From a virus, in the IMG/VR virus record IMGVR_UViG_3300028571_002227, positions 1 through 57,879 of that record: a DNA stretch of 57,879 nt; one strand, given 5' to 3'. A program made the position numbers and the translations under genes. The notes under the pieces are model-generated. The model was not told where the DNA came from. It searched no databases and saw nothing but the letters and a program-made list of their open reading frames with translations. Shown here one piece after another: positions 33,876-42,439 of the stretch. Each line of letters opens with the position of its first letter. Position 1 is the stretch's first letter.

Positions 33876-34998
33876 ACCCCAATTGAACCCAAGTCAACTA
33901 AAATTCTTTGATATGTTTTCAGGTATCGGCGGATTTAAAATCGCTTTAGAGAGAGCAGGTTTTAAATGTATCGGATACTGTGACAATGATAAATATGCAA
34001 CAAAATTGTATCGGGAATTTTTTAACACAGAAGAGGAGATGTACTTCGATGATGCAACAACAATCAGAACCGATGAATTGCCGGACTTTGATATCCTGTG
34101 TGCAGGATTTCCTTGCCAAGCTTTCTCTATTGCAGGAAAAAGACGAGGCTTTAGCGAGTCCAGAGGCACAATGTTTTTTGAAGTCGCAAGGATTTTGCGA
34201 GACAAAAAACCCAAATATTTTATACTCGAAAATGTTAAAGGGCTACTTAACCACGAGCGTGGAGGAACTTTTGCAACTATCGTTAAAATTCTCACCGACC
34301 TTGGGTATTCAACTCAATGGCAGGTTCTTAATTCTAAGTTCTTCGGCATACCTCAAAACAGGGAAAGAGTGCTCCTTGTCGGATGTCTTACAGGAGAATG
34401 TATCGGAAAAGTATTTCCTATCGCCTCAAATGATGCAAAAAATATTAGTAACTTAAATACAATTGCCATTACCAAAAGAAAATCGCAAGGCAATAGAGTT
34501 TACTCGACAGACGGAATAAGTTCCTGCCTTACGTCGAATGGTGGCGGTCAAGGCGGTAAAACAGGACTATATTTTATTAATAAACCGAGATTTGATACCT
34601 ATAAAGCCTCAGATATTGTTCAAACTTTGAAAGTCGCCGGTGACACGCCTTTAATGAGGGTAAAAAATGGTACTAAAAAAGGCTATGATGAAGCACTTGT
34701 TGGTGACGGAATAAATTTAGCCTATCCACAAAGTGCCACAAGAAGAGGTAGAGTCGGCAGAAAAGTCTCACAAACTTTGGATACCCACTGTAATATGGGG
34801 ACTATTGATAATTTCAGGATAAGAAGATTAACCCCTCTTGAATGTTTCAGACTTCAAGGATTCCCTGATGCAATGGTTAAAAAAGCATATGAGCTTAAGA
34901 TTTCTGATGCACAATTATACAAAATGGCAGGAAATGCTGTAACCGTAAACACCGTTTATGCAGTTGCTAAGAGAGTCGCGGAGGTGGAAAATGCCTGA
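33862..34998 (+). CDS. dcm: DNA (cytosine-5) methyltransferase
   Basis: About 378 residues. The start MDLNKP is chosen on a GGGAGG site; an upstream ATG at 33808 lies deep within the portal gene. Motifs: I (FDMFSGIGGFKIALE), IV (AGFPCQAFSIAG, catalytic Cys), VI (ENVKGL), VIII (QNRERVLLVG) and X (AGNAVTVNTV). All are intact. No cognate endonuclease is adjacent, so it is a solitary phage methylase, probably protecting phage DNA from host restriction. Inserted between portal and gpF genes and overlapping both. Confidence 0.92.
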   Translation: MDLNKPQLNPSQLKFFDMFSGIGGFKIALERAGFKCIGYCDNDKYATKLYREFFNTEEEMYFDDATTIRTDELPDFDILCAGFPCQAFSIAGKRRGFSESRGTMFFEVARILRDKKPKYFILENVKGLLNHERGGTFATIVKILTDLGYSTQWQVLNSKFFGIPQNRERVLLVGCLTGECIGKVFPIASNDAKNISNLNTIAITKRKSQGNRVYSTDGISSCLTSNGGGQGGKTGLYFINKPRFDTYKASDIVQTLKVAGDTPLMRVKNGTKKGYDEALVGDGINLAYPQSATRRGRVGRKVSQTLDTHCNMGTIDNFRIRRLTPLECFRLQGFPDAMVKKAYELKISDAQLYKMAGNAVTVNTVYAVAKRVAEVENA

Positions 34999-35740
34999 TT
35001 TAAAAGCAATATTCAAACTATCGCCATCAATGGCTATAAAATATTTCAAGAACAAAAACAATGAACTTTCTTGGGATTGGCACGAAGTTTGGCAGTCCGC
35101 ACATCAAAAATCTTTCACAGTTGCCAAATTAATGAATGAAAACATCCTGCAAGATATCAGAGATTCTCTTGATAAAGCACTTGCTGAAGGTCAAACTTTT
35201 CAACAGTTTCAAAAGGAACTCAAACCAACTCTTCAGAAAAAAGGTTGGTGGGGCGAGCAATTTGTCGGAGATTCAGAGGGCAACATTGAGCACGTCCAAA
35301 TGGGTTCCTTGAGTCGATTAAAAACGATTTATCAAATTAATATGCAGACTTCTTATATGACCGGCAGATATAAAACTCAGCTTGATAATGCCGACAACAG
35401 ACCATACTGGCAATATGTTGCCGTGATGGATAAAAGAACACGCCCCGAACATGCGGAACTTAACGAGCGAACCTTTAGATATGATGACCCGTTTTGGAAC
35501 AGTTTTTATCCACCTAACGGCTGGCGTTGCAGATGTAGGGTAAGAGCACTGGCTAGCGATGATTTGAATGGAATTGAAGCGGACGATTCCAAAGGGCAAC
35601 TGTCAGAGGAGATGCAATTGGTTTCTAAGAAAACAGGAGAAATGAAGCTGGTAACGATTTATACAGACCCTTTAACCAATCACAAAATTGCCCCCGATGT
35701 TGGGTGGAGTTATAACCCCGGAAAAGATAATGCCATTTAA
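34991..35740 (+). CDS. F: Head morphogenesis protein (Mu gpF/gp30-like)
   Basis: About 249 residues. The start MPDLKAIFKLSPSMAI sits on GGAGG and overlaps the methylase by 8 bases. The conserved YWQYVAVMDKRTRPEHAELNERTFRYDDPFWNSFYPPNGWRCRCRV core, shared with SPP1 gp7-type proteins, is present. A minor head protein needed for assembly. Confidence 0.88.
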   Translation: MPDLKAIFKLSPSMAIKYFKNKNNELSWDWHEVWQSAHQKSFTVAKLMNENILQDIRDSLDKALAEGQTFQQFQKELKPTLQKKGWWGEQFVGDSEGNIEHVQMGSLSRLKTIYQINMQTSYMTGRYKTQLDNADNRPYWQYVAVMDKRTRPEHAELNERTFRYDDPFWNSFYPPNGWRCRCRVRALASDDLNGIEADDSKGQLSEEMQLVSKKTGEMKLVTIYTDPLTNHKIAPDVGWSYNPGKDNAI

Positions 35741-35798
35741 TAATTTTATAAATGGCGATTAATAATAGATTAAATAGCGTTTAAACAGGAGAAAATTT

Positions 35799-36614
35799 AT
35801 GACAATTGACAAAAAACACTTATTGAATTGGGTCGGTGGAAAAAGATTATTGCGAAAAACTATCGCACCACTTATACCCAAAGACCTTATTTCTTACATT
35901 GAACCTTTCGGAGGAGGTGGTTGGATACTTTTTTATAAAGACAGATGGGCCGATTTGGAAATTTATAATGACTTAGATGGAAGACTTGTTAATCTTTTCA
36001 GAATTGTAAAATACCACCCGGAAGCACTAAAAGAAGAGTTAAAATACTTACTTGGTTCTCGTGAAATGTTTATGCAATTTTTAAATGCTGTTCCTTATAC
36101 GGATATCCAAAAAGCAGTACAATTCTTATTTTTAATTACCCGCTCTTTTGGGGGCAGAGGTGGGACATATGGCACAGTTAAAAAATCTTCAGGCGGGGCT
36201 AGCAAAAGCCAAAGAAATATTCTATCTAAGATAGATTCAATCCACGAAAGATTAGACAAGGTTTTAGTCGAAAACAGAGACTTTGAAAAACTGATTAAAC
36301 AATACGACCACGAAGGTGCATTTTTCTATTGTGATCCTCCATATACTTTCGGCTGTGGGTATGAAGTTACTTCAACAGAAGGATTCGCCCACGAAAGATT
36401 GAGAGACCTTTTGAAAAATATTCAGGGCCGATTCTTGCTTTCTTACGATGACAGCCCCAAGGTGCGTGAATTATACAAAGGCTTCGAAATGATTGCCATT
36501 GAACGATTAAACGGAATCAACAACAAAGGTGGCGACAGAAAAAATAAAATGTTCAAAGAACTTTTAATTGCAAATTATCCAATTGAGGACTTATTTAATG
36601 GACGAACCAATTGA
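35799..36614 (+). CDS. dam: DNA adenine methyltransferase (D12 class)
   Basis: This 271-residue protein has LLNWVGGKRLL and EPFGGGGW (SAM-binding), and FFYCDPPYTFG (catalytic DPPY) near 180. RFLLSYDDSP is further downstream. It is a solitary Dam-type N6-adenine methylase, the second DNA methylase in this head operon. It occupies a late position similar to Mu's mom gene. Its end overlaps the gpG-like gene. Confidence 0.9.
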   Translation: MTIDKKHLLNWVGGKRLLRKTIAPLIPKDLISYIEPFGGGGWILFYKDRWADLEIYNDLDGRLVNLFRIVKYHPEALKEELKYLLGSREMFMQFLNAVPYTDIQKAVQFLFLITRSFGGRGGTYGTVKKSSGGASKSQRNILSKIDSIHERLDKVLVENRDFEKLIKQYDHEGAFFYCDPPYTFGCGYEVTSTEGFAHERLRDLLKNIQGRFLLSYDDSPKVRELYKGFEMIAIERLNGINNKGGDRKNKMFKELLIANYPIEDLFNGRTN

Positions 36615-37044
36615 AATAAAAATAGATGACAAAGAGCTTAATCAAGTATTGGATAGGCTCTTTGAAAAGACTTCTGACTTAAGACCGCTAATGAAAAACA
36701 TCGCAGGTATTATGGCTGATTCTGTGGAAGAAAATTTCAAACAAGAGGGACGACCAGAGAAGTGGGCAGAATTAGCTGAATCCACGATCAAGCAAAGAAA
36801 GAAAAAAGGATACTGGCCAGGGAAGATTTTGCAAATGCGAGGCGAACTTGCAGCATCAATTACAAGCGAAGACAGCGAAAATTTAGCCATTGTCGGAACA
36901 AACAAAGCCTATGCCGCAATTCATCAATTTGGTGGGGAGGCAGGAAGAAATAAAAAAACAAAAATAGAAGCGCGACCTTATTTAAAATTAACGAAAAATG
37001 ACATAAATACGATTCTAAATATATCAACTAAACATTTAAAATGA
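36598..37044 (+). CDS. G: Phage virion morphogenesis protein (Mu gpG-like)
   Basis: About 148 residues. The start MDEPIEIKIDDKELNQVLDRL follows GAGG. The family signature is visible: GRPEKWAELAESTIKQRKKKGYWPGKILQMRGELAASI.., AYAAIHQFGGEAGRNKKTKIEARPYLKL. It acts in tail or head completion. A decayed second copy of this gene's 3' part lies at 53229-53366. Confidence 0.88.
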   Translation: MDEPIEIKIDDKELNQVLDRLFEKTSDLRPLMKNIAGIMADSVEENFKQEGRPEKWAELAESTIKQRKKKGYWPGKILQMRGELAASITSEDSENLAIVGTNKAYAAIHQFGGEAGRNKKTKIEARPYLKLTKNDINTILNISTKHLK

Positions 37045-37094
37045 ATAGTTTTCTCTCTAAACATAAAATAGGACTGTAGTATAAAGGAGAAAAA

Positions 37095-37637
37095 ATGAAT
37101 ATAGTTGAACCAATTCGTGACAAAAAAATCATTAAACAAGTAGAGAAAATTTTACAAGCAAGTAGCAATCGCAACTTGCTTATGTTTGTAATGGGTACAA
37201 ATAGTGGATTAAGGATTTCTGATATTTTAGGGCTAAATATCAAGGATGTTCGAAATAAAACACATATTGCCGTTGTAGAAAAGAAAACAGGAAAACACAA
37301 AAAATTCCCAATGAATGTTAAATTAAAAGCAATGATTGATGAGTTTATAGAAGGTAAACCTAGCGAGGAGCCACTTTTTAAAACAAGATTCAATGGAAGA
37401 CTAGATAGATTTCAAGCATACAAAATTATAAATAAGGCCTGTCGTGAAGCAGGTTTAGATTGCAAAATCGGTACTCATTCTTTGCGGAAAAGTTTTGGAT
37501 ATCATCATTATCAGCAATTTAAAGATGTTGTTATTCTTCAAAAAATATTCAATCATTCATCTCCAAGTACAACATTAAGATACATCGGAATCGAACAAGA
37601 AGAAATTGATGAAAGTTACAATAACTTTGTTCTATAA
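37095..37637 (+). CDS. Catalytic-domain-only tyrosine recombinase (probable DNA invertase)
   Basis: This 180-residue protein lacks the core-binding N-terminal domain of full integrases, like FimB/FimE-type invertases. The catalytic set is complete: R40 (NSGLRISD), K64 (EKKTGK), H128 and R131 (GTHSLRKS), H154 (IFNHSS) and Y163 (LRYIG). AAAGGAG precedes the start. Three recombination-like sites lie 50-320 bases downstream of its stop. A Mu-like element integrates by its DDE transposase, so this enzyme is more likely a local DNA switch than the integrase. Confidence 0.88.
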   Translation: MNIVEPIRDKKIIKQVEKILQASSNRNLLMFVMGTNSGLRISDILGLNIKDVRNKTHIAVVEKKTGKHKKFPMNVKLKAMIDEFIEGKPSEEPLFKTRFNGRLDRFQAYKIINKACREAGLDCKIGTHSLRKSFGYHHYQQFKDVVILQKIFNHSSPSTTLRYIGIEQEEIDESYNNFVL

Positions 37638-37687
37638 CTCTTCATCAACAAAGGTTTTAAAAGTTTAAGACAACTTAATATTAAGTA

Positions 37688-37957
37688 CACATAATAAACC
37701 TTGTGTGGTATTAAAAATAAAACCCTTATTTCTTTACCATTTAGGGGTCTTTATTTTAATGAATTTATATCTAATACAACATAAATTATAAAAATACATT
37801 TTAAAAAATGTTAAAAAACTTGATACAAATTGTTATGGTAACTGTGTTTGTGGTATTGTTTCATTGACGGGAACGGAATTCACCACACAAGGTTTATTGT
37901 GTTTGTGTTAAAATGGCTATAAAAATAGTGGGAACGTCACATAAGGTTTATTATGTG
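37688..37957. promoter_or_regulatory. Putative invertible promoter with three recombination sites
   Basis: Site 1 at 37688-37707 (cacataa-TAAACC-ttgtgtg). Site 2 at 37884-37903 (cacacaa-GGTTTA-ttgtgtt). Site 3 at 37938-37957 (cacataa-GGTTTA-ttatgtg). Each has inverted 7-bp arms around a 6-bp spacer. The spacer of site 1 is the reverse complement of the others, and site 1 matches site 3 inverted at 19 of 20 bases. Recombination of 1 with 3 (or 2) would invert about 250 (or 196) bp; 2 with 3 would delete 54 bp. The segment holds promoter-like boxes (TTGTTA/TATTGT; TATAAA at about 37918) facing the glycan operon, and GGGAACG precedes sites 2 and 3. Confidence 0.68.
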
Positions 37958-37980
37958 GTGTAAATGGAGTAATGTGAAAG

Positions 37981-39114
37981 ATGGAATCAATGCAAAAGGC
38001 TGTAGGAAATGAAAAAACTTATATTACACGGCCATTATTGCCTTCGATTGATTCTTTAATTATCCAATTAGAAGAGATTTGGGATTCTAAATGGTTGACT
38101 AATATGGGGGAAAAGCATAACCTTTTGGGTTCTCGATTAAAAGATTTTTTAAAAGTCAAAAATTTATCCCTTTTCAATAATGGCACAATTGCTCTTTTAA
38201 CGGCTTTAAAAGCACTAGAGTTGCCATATGGTAGTGAAGTAATTACGACGCCTTTTACATTTGCTGCTACACCTCACTGTATATCATGGAACGGATTAAA
38301 ACCAGTATTTTGTGATATTGAACCTAATACAATGACAATTGATGCAAATAAAATTGAATCGTTGATTACTCCTGAGACATCCGCAATATTAGCAGTTCAT
38401 GTTTATGGTTTTCCTTGTGACGTTGAAAAAATCGAAGAGATAGCCCAACGATATAATTTAAAAGTAATTTATGATGGTGCACACGTTTTTTCTACAGAAA
38501 TTAATGGAAAAGGAATTGGTGAATTTGGTGACATAACGATGTTTTCATTCCATGCAACAAAATTATTTAACACAATAGAAGGTGGATGTTTGACATATAA
38601 TGATGAGAAATTATACAAAAAAATATATAATTTGCGCAACTTTGGGATTCAATCTGAAGAATTAGTTGAGAATGTCGGTATAAATGGCAAGATGAACGAA
38701 ATTCAAGCCGCTGTTGGGCTCCTGAATTTAGAACTTGTTGCGAGTGAAAAACAAAAAAGAGCTCAAATAAACTCTTTTTACGATAAAAACATTTCAAAAA
38801 TTGATGGGATATTTATTCCCCAAATGCCTTCTAACACTACAAACTCATATCAATATTATCCAATTATCATTAATGATAATTATCCTATTTCTCGTAATGA
38901 ATTACATGATAAATTTAAGTCTAAAAATATTATGACACGTAAATATTTTTATCCATTATGTTCTGATTATGAGTGTTATAGAGACTTAAAATCATCCTCA
39001 ATAGAAAATTTACCAATTGCAAACGACATAAAAAATAGAGTTCTTTGTCTTCCTTTTTATGGGGACTTGCATAAAGAGGTTCTTGTAAAAATTTGTGAGG
39101 TGTTAAGTGAGTAA
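37981..39114 (+). CDS. DegT/DnrJ/EryC1/StrS-type sugar aminotransferase
   Basis: This 377-residue PLP enzyme has the Schiff-base lysine K194 (FHATKLFN) and the aspartate of IYDGAHVF (about 165), and FTFAATPHCI lies near 92-101. It transaminates a nucleotide keto-sugar to an amino sugar (VioA/FdtB-like). It is the first gene after the recombination switch and opens the glycan operon. The next gene overlaps it by 8 bases. Confidence 0.9.
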   Translation: MESMQKAVGNEKTYITRPLLPSIDSLIIQLEEIWDSKWLTNMGEKHNLLGSRLKDFLKVKNLSLFNNGTIALLTALKALELPYGSEVITTPFTFAATPHCISWNGLKPVFCDIEPNTMTIDANKIESLITPETSAILAVHVYGFPCDVEKIEEIAQRYNLKVIYDGAHVFSTEINGKGIGEFGDITMFSFHATKLFNTIEGGCLTYNDEKLYKKIYNLRNFGIQSEELVENVGINGKMNEIQAAVGLLNLELVASEKQKRAQINSFYDKNISKIDGIFIPQMPSNTTNSYQYYPIIINDNYPISRNELHDKFKSKNIMTRKYFYPLCSDYECYRDLKSSSIENLPIANDIKNRVLCLPFYGDLHKEVLVKICEVLSE

Positions 39115-40285
39115 ATTTAAGAATGTTTACCAGGGAATTTTTTCTATCAAAAACAATAACGACCGAAAAGTTATAACTTTTCTAGGCATAAAATTAAAGT
39201 TGAAAAATAAAAAATATTATGCAGAAACCAAAGAAGCAATAAAAATTCAAGATGATTATAATTTGCTGAAATTAATCAATGCAGAAAAAATTATTCTATT
39301 TTTTATCCCATATAAGTTTAAAATGTGTGGCGGAATAATGTCAATTTTTTCGTTATGTGAATATTCTCGTCATATAAATAATGATAGTTTTTGTTTAATC
39401 GCAACATATCCAGGTAAATTAACATATGCAAAAAATGAAGAATTTAATAATTCAGAACAAATTTATCGTTGGGAGCAAATAGTAAAAAATGCAAAAAACG
39501 TAAAAGAATTGATGATTCACATTCCTGAATATTATGCAAAAGACTTTTATTCTGATTTAAGTAAAGATGAAATTAAATTTTTAAAGTCAATTGAGTCCTT
39601 GCATATTAACATAATGAATCAAAATATTGAATTAATGCCAAAGCCGGAGAATTTAAAAGAGTTATATAAATTGACATCTAATATAACTCAAACTATTGCC
39701 CATGATAGATATGCCACTCAAGAAATTTGTAATAAATGGCAAATGCCTACGCATTTATTTTCAGTGCATATCGATTGTTCAAAATATAAATCTTATGAAT
39801 TTGATAAAAAAGAAAAAATAATTGTTTTATCCCCTGATGAAAACGAGAATAAATCTACAATTGTTGATAAATTAAAAAGGGAACTACCTGATTTTAAATT
39901 AATAACAGTTGAAAGTATGAGATTTGGCGACTATATGGATTTAATTGCGAGAGCTTATTTTACAATAACCTTCGGTGAAGGTATGGACGGTTATTTTTCT
40001 CAACCTTGTTATGTCAATAGCTTAGGTTTTGCAGTATACAATGATAAGTTTTTCCCAGACAGCTCTTGGATGGAACTAAAAAACGTATATTCCAGCTATG
40101 AAGAGATGGTTTTCAACATCATCTCAGACATGGAATGTCTATCGAAAAATGAAATAGACTACACAAATGCAATTATTAAAACAAAAGAAAAGCACAGCAA
40201 GTTATATCAATTAGATCAATTTGAAAATAATTTAAAGAAATTTTACGAATATAATTATGACTTTTATCCACAGAAGAAGGTATAA
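39107..40285 (+). CDS. Uncharacterised glycan-operon protein, family U copy 1
   Basis: This 392-residue protein is paralogous to 43841-45031. Shared blocks: IHIPEYYAKDFY; HINIMNQNIELMP..LYKLTSNITQTIAH..ATQE; FGEGMDGYFSQP..GFAVYND.FFP; SSYEEM. The N-terminus carries VITFLGIKLKLKNKK, a leader seen in many glycan-locus proteins. The C-terminal half reads like a GT-B-type glycosyltransferase donor domain (IIVLSPDENENKSTIVDKLKRELPDFKLITVE), so a glycosyltransferase or pyruvyl/phosphotransferase is a guess. No signal peptide. Confidence 0.6.
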   Translation: MSKFKNVYQGIFSIKNNNDRKVITFLGIKLKLKNKKYYAETKEAIKIQDDYNLLKLINAEKIILFFIPYKFKMCGGIMSIFSLCEYSRHINNDSFCLIATYPGKLTYAKNEEFNNSEQIYRWEQIVKNAKNVKELMIHIPEYYAKDFYSDLSKDEIKFLKSIESLHINIMNQNIELMPKPENLKELYKLTSNITQTIAHDRYATQEICNKWQMPTHLFSVHIDCSKYKSYEFDKKEKIIVLSPDENENKSTIVDKLKRELPDFKLITVESMRFGDYMDLIARAYFTITFGEGMDGYFSQPCYVNSLGFAVYNDKFFPDSSWMELKNVYSSYEEMVFNIISDMECLSKNEIDYTNAIIKTKEKHSKLYQLDQFENNLKKFYEYNYDFYPQKKV

Positions 40286-40960
40286 ATGAAAACAAATAAA
40301 TCTACTATTATATATGGTAATGGCTCGATGGCCAAAGTTTTATATTCATACATGAAACATGATTATAACATTGTAGGTTTCTGCGTAGATAAATGCTGCA
40401 TAAAAGATGATAAATTTATGGGGTTACCGTTAGTTGCTTTTGAAGAGGTCGAAAAAACTTTTTTGCCGAAAGATTGTCAAATGATTAATTCTATTGGGTT
40501 TGTTCAAATGAATGAACTTCGAAAAAACCGTTCTTTGGTGGCCAAAAGCAAAGGCTATGAATTAATTAGCTATATTGATAAATCAGTTAAGTTACATGAT
40601 GATGTAGAAGTAGGGGAGAATTGTATTATTTTAGATCTTGTATCAATTCATCCGGGCACAAAAATAAATGCAGGAACATTTATTTCTTCTAACGTAAGCA
40701 TTGGACATGATTGCAATATCGGGGAGTATAATTGGATAAACTCAGGAGTTTCTATTGCCGGATATGCTGATATTGGAGAATGCGGTTTTTGGGGAGTTAA
40801 TTCATCTTGTGGTAATAATGTGAAGATTGGCTCTCATAATTATATAAGTGCCAATACTTTTATCAGTAGAAAGACTAATGATAATGAAGTATATTTAACC
40901 CCTAATGGAGAATTATTCAAGTTATCAAGCACAAATTTTTTAAAATTTATAGGAGCATAA
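40286..40960 (+). CDS. Sugar O-/N-acyltransferase (NeuD/PglD family)
   Basis: This 224-residue protein has an N-terminal Rossmann-like part (TIIYGNGSMAKVLYSYM) and a C-terminal left-handed beta helix with hexapeptide repeats (VEVGENCIILDLVSIHPGTKINAGTFISSNVSIGHDCNIGEY). The His in IGHDC fits the catalytic histidine of PglD-type enzymes. It acetylates an amino or keto sugar nucleotide, plausibly the product of the aminotransferase. Confidence 0.82.
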   Translation: MKTNKSTIIYGNGSMAKVLYSYMKHDYNIVGFCVDKCCIKDDKFMGLPLVAFEEVEKTFLPKDCQMINSIGFVQMNELRKNRSLVAKSKGYELISYIDKSVKLHDDVEVGENCIILDLVSIHPGTKINAGTFISSNVSIGHDCNIGEYNWINSGVSIAGYADIGECGFWGVNSSCGNNVKIGSHNYISANTFISRKTNDNEVYLTPNGELFKLSSTNFLKFIGA

Positions 40961-40961
40961 A

Positions 40962-42431
40962 ATGTCTAGAATTATCGACTTATTTTATAAAAATGTAGAT
41001 AAAAGCCCAAACAAGATTGCAATTATTTGTGAGGATTCCACTTACACATATAAACAATTGGAGCTGTTAACCAATCAACTATCAAATATATTGAAAAATA
41101 ATGGAGTAAATTATGGCGATAATTTAGGCGTTTTATTGCCTAACAATATCGAATTTGTTGCGCTAATTTTAGCAGCTTCAAATTTGGGAATAGCAATTAC
41201 ACCATTAAATCCGACTCTGCCCAGTAATGCAATAAATCAAGCTTTCGAATCTGCCGATGTTAGGCATATCGTCAGTACAAAGGCAATAGTATCGGATATC
41301 AAACTCGAAATTTCGGGTTATAAATTAATTTTAGAAGAGGGAATTTTAAAAAATATTTCATCCGATAGGATTGATAATAATCAAGTAACAGGTGAAGAAG
41401 CTCTAATTTTCACAATGACATCCGGTTCCACAGGTAACCCTAAGCCGATAGTTCTTTCACAGAAAAACAAGATAGATAGAGCATTTGCAGCCATTGAACT
41501 TTATAGCGTTACCGAAAATGATAATATTCTTGCCGCAACACCTCTTTATCATTCTTTGGCTGAAAGACTAGTGATAATGCCACTCATTCTGGGGGCAACA
41601 TCCATATTAATGCCAAGATTTTCGCCATCTATTTGGCTTAAAGCAATAAAGGAAAAATCTATTACGTTCACAATCGCAGTTTCTTCTCAATTGAGACAAA
41701 TTGCAGAAGTCCTCACCAGTCCTTATGTGCCAGAAATAACAACATTAAGATGTGTAGTTTCGTCTTCAGCACTTTTAGAGCCGCATACGAAAAAGGAACT
41801 TGTAAATAAATTACATTGTGATTTTCATGAATGTTACGGAACCTCGGAAATTGCAATAGCTACAAATTTAAATATTATCGATTCAAAAGAGAAAATGAAG
41901 TCTGTTGGTCGTGCAATAAAAAATGTTGATGTAAAAATTCTGCTTGGCGATAACACTTTTGCCGGAGTTGATGAAATAGGAGAGATAATTTGTAATACCC
42001 CAATGCTCTTTATGGGGTATTATAAACAGCCGAAGATGACCGAAGATGCAATGTTTGGGGAGTATTTCAGAACTGGAGATTTAGGCAAAATTGACGAAGA
42101 TGGATTCCTTTATTTTGTAGATAGACAAAAAGATTTGATAATTTCAGGGGGGATAAATGTTTACCCAAATGATGTTGAAGAGGTTGTATCTAAATTTGAG
42201 AATGTGGTTGAATGTGCAGCATTTCCGTATCCTGATGAAAACTTAGGCGAAGTAGTTGCCCTTGCAATAGTGGTAGATAATGAATTCGATTTGAGAAAAT
42301 TCAAATTCCATTGTGCAAAAAATCTTGCTGACTTCCAATTACCCAGAAAATATTTTGTCCTAGATTGTTTACCAAGAAACAATATGGGTAAATTAGTAAA
42401 ACATAAATTAGTAGAATTACTTATAGAATAG
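40962..42431 (+). CDS. Acyl-AMP ligase / acyl-CoA synthetase-like
   Basis: This 489-residue ANL enzyme has the P-loop MTSGSTGNPKPI (about 150-161), ECYGTSEIA, YFRTGDLGKIDEDGFLYFVDRQKDLIISGGINVYPNDVEEV, and a terminal catalytic Lys (RNNMGKLVK). It adenylates a carboxylic acid and loads it on CoA or the carrier protein at 43599-43841. Substrate unknown. Two genes downstream comes the acyl carrier protein. Confidence 0.85.
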   Translation: MSRIIDLFYKNVDKSPNKIAIICEDSTYTYKQLELLTNQLSNILKNNGVNYGDNLGVLLPNNIEFVALILAASNLGIAITPLNPTLPSNAINQAFESADVRHIVSTKAIVSDIKLEISGYKLILEEGILKNISSDRIDNNQVTGEEALIFTMTSGSTGNPKPIVLSQKNKIDRAFAAIELYSVTENDNILAATPLYHSLAERLVIMPLILGATSILMPRFSPSIWLKAIKEKSITFTIAVSSQLRQIAEVLTSPYVPEITTLRCVVSSSALLEPHTKKELVNKLHCDFHECYGTSEIAIATNLNIIDSKEKMKSVGRAIKNVDVKILLGDNTFAGVDEIGEIICNTPMLFMGYYKQPKMTEDAMFGEYFRTGDLGKIDEDGFLYFVDRQKDLIISGGINVYPNDVEEVVSKFENVVECAAFPYPDENLGEVVALAIVVDNEFDLRKFKFHCAKNLADFQLPRKYFVLDCLPRNNMGKLVKHKLVELLIE

Positions 42432-42439
42432 AGGAAACG

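Noticed and set aside
37630-37980. A Mu-type right end just after the phage genes, which would make the cargo host DNA.
   Set aside because: No AAACGGACG-type or AGATAG..TAATCT block was found there; the only good partner of the left end is at 57723-57780.
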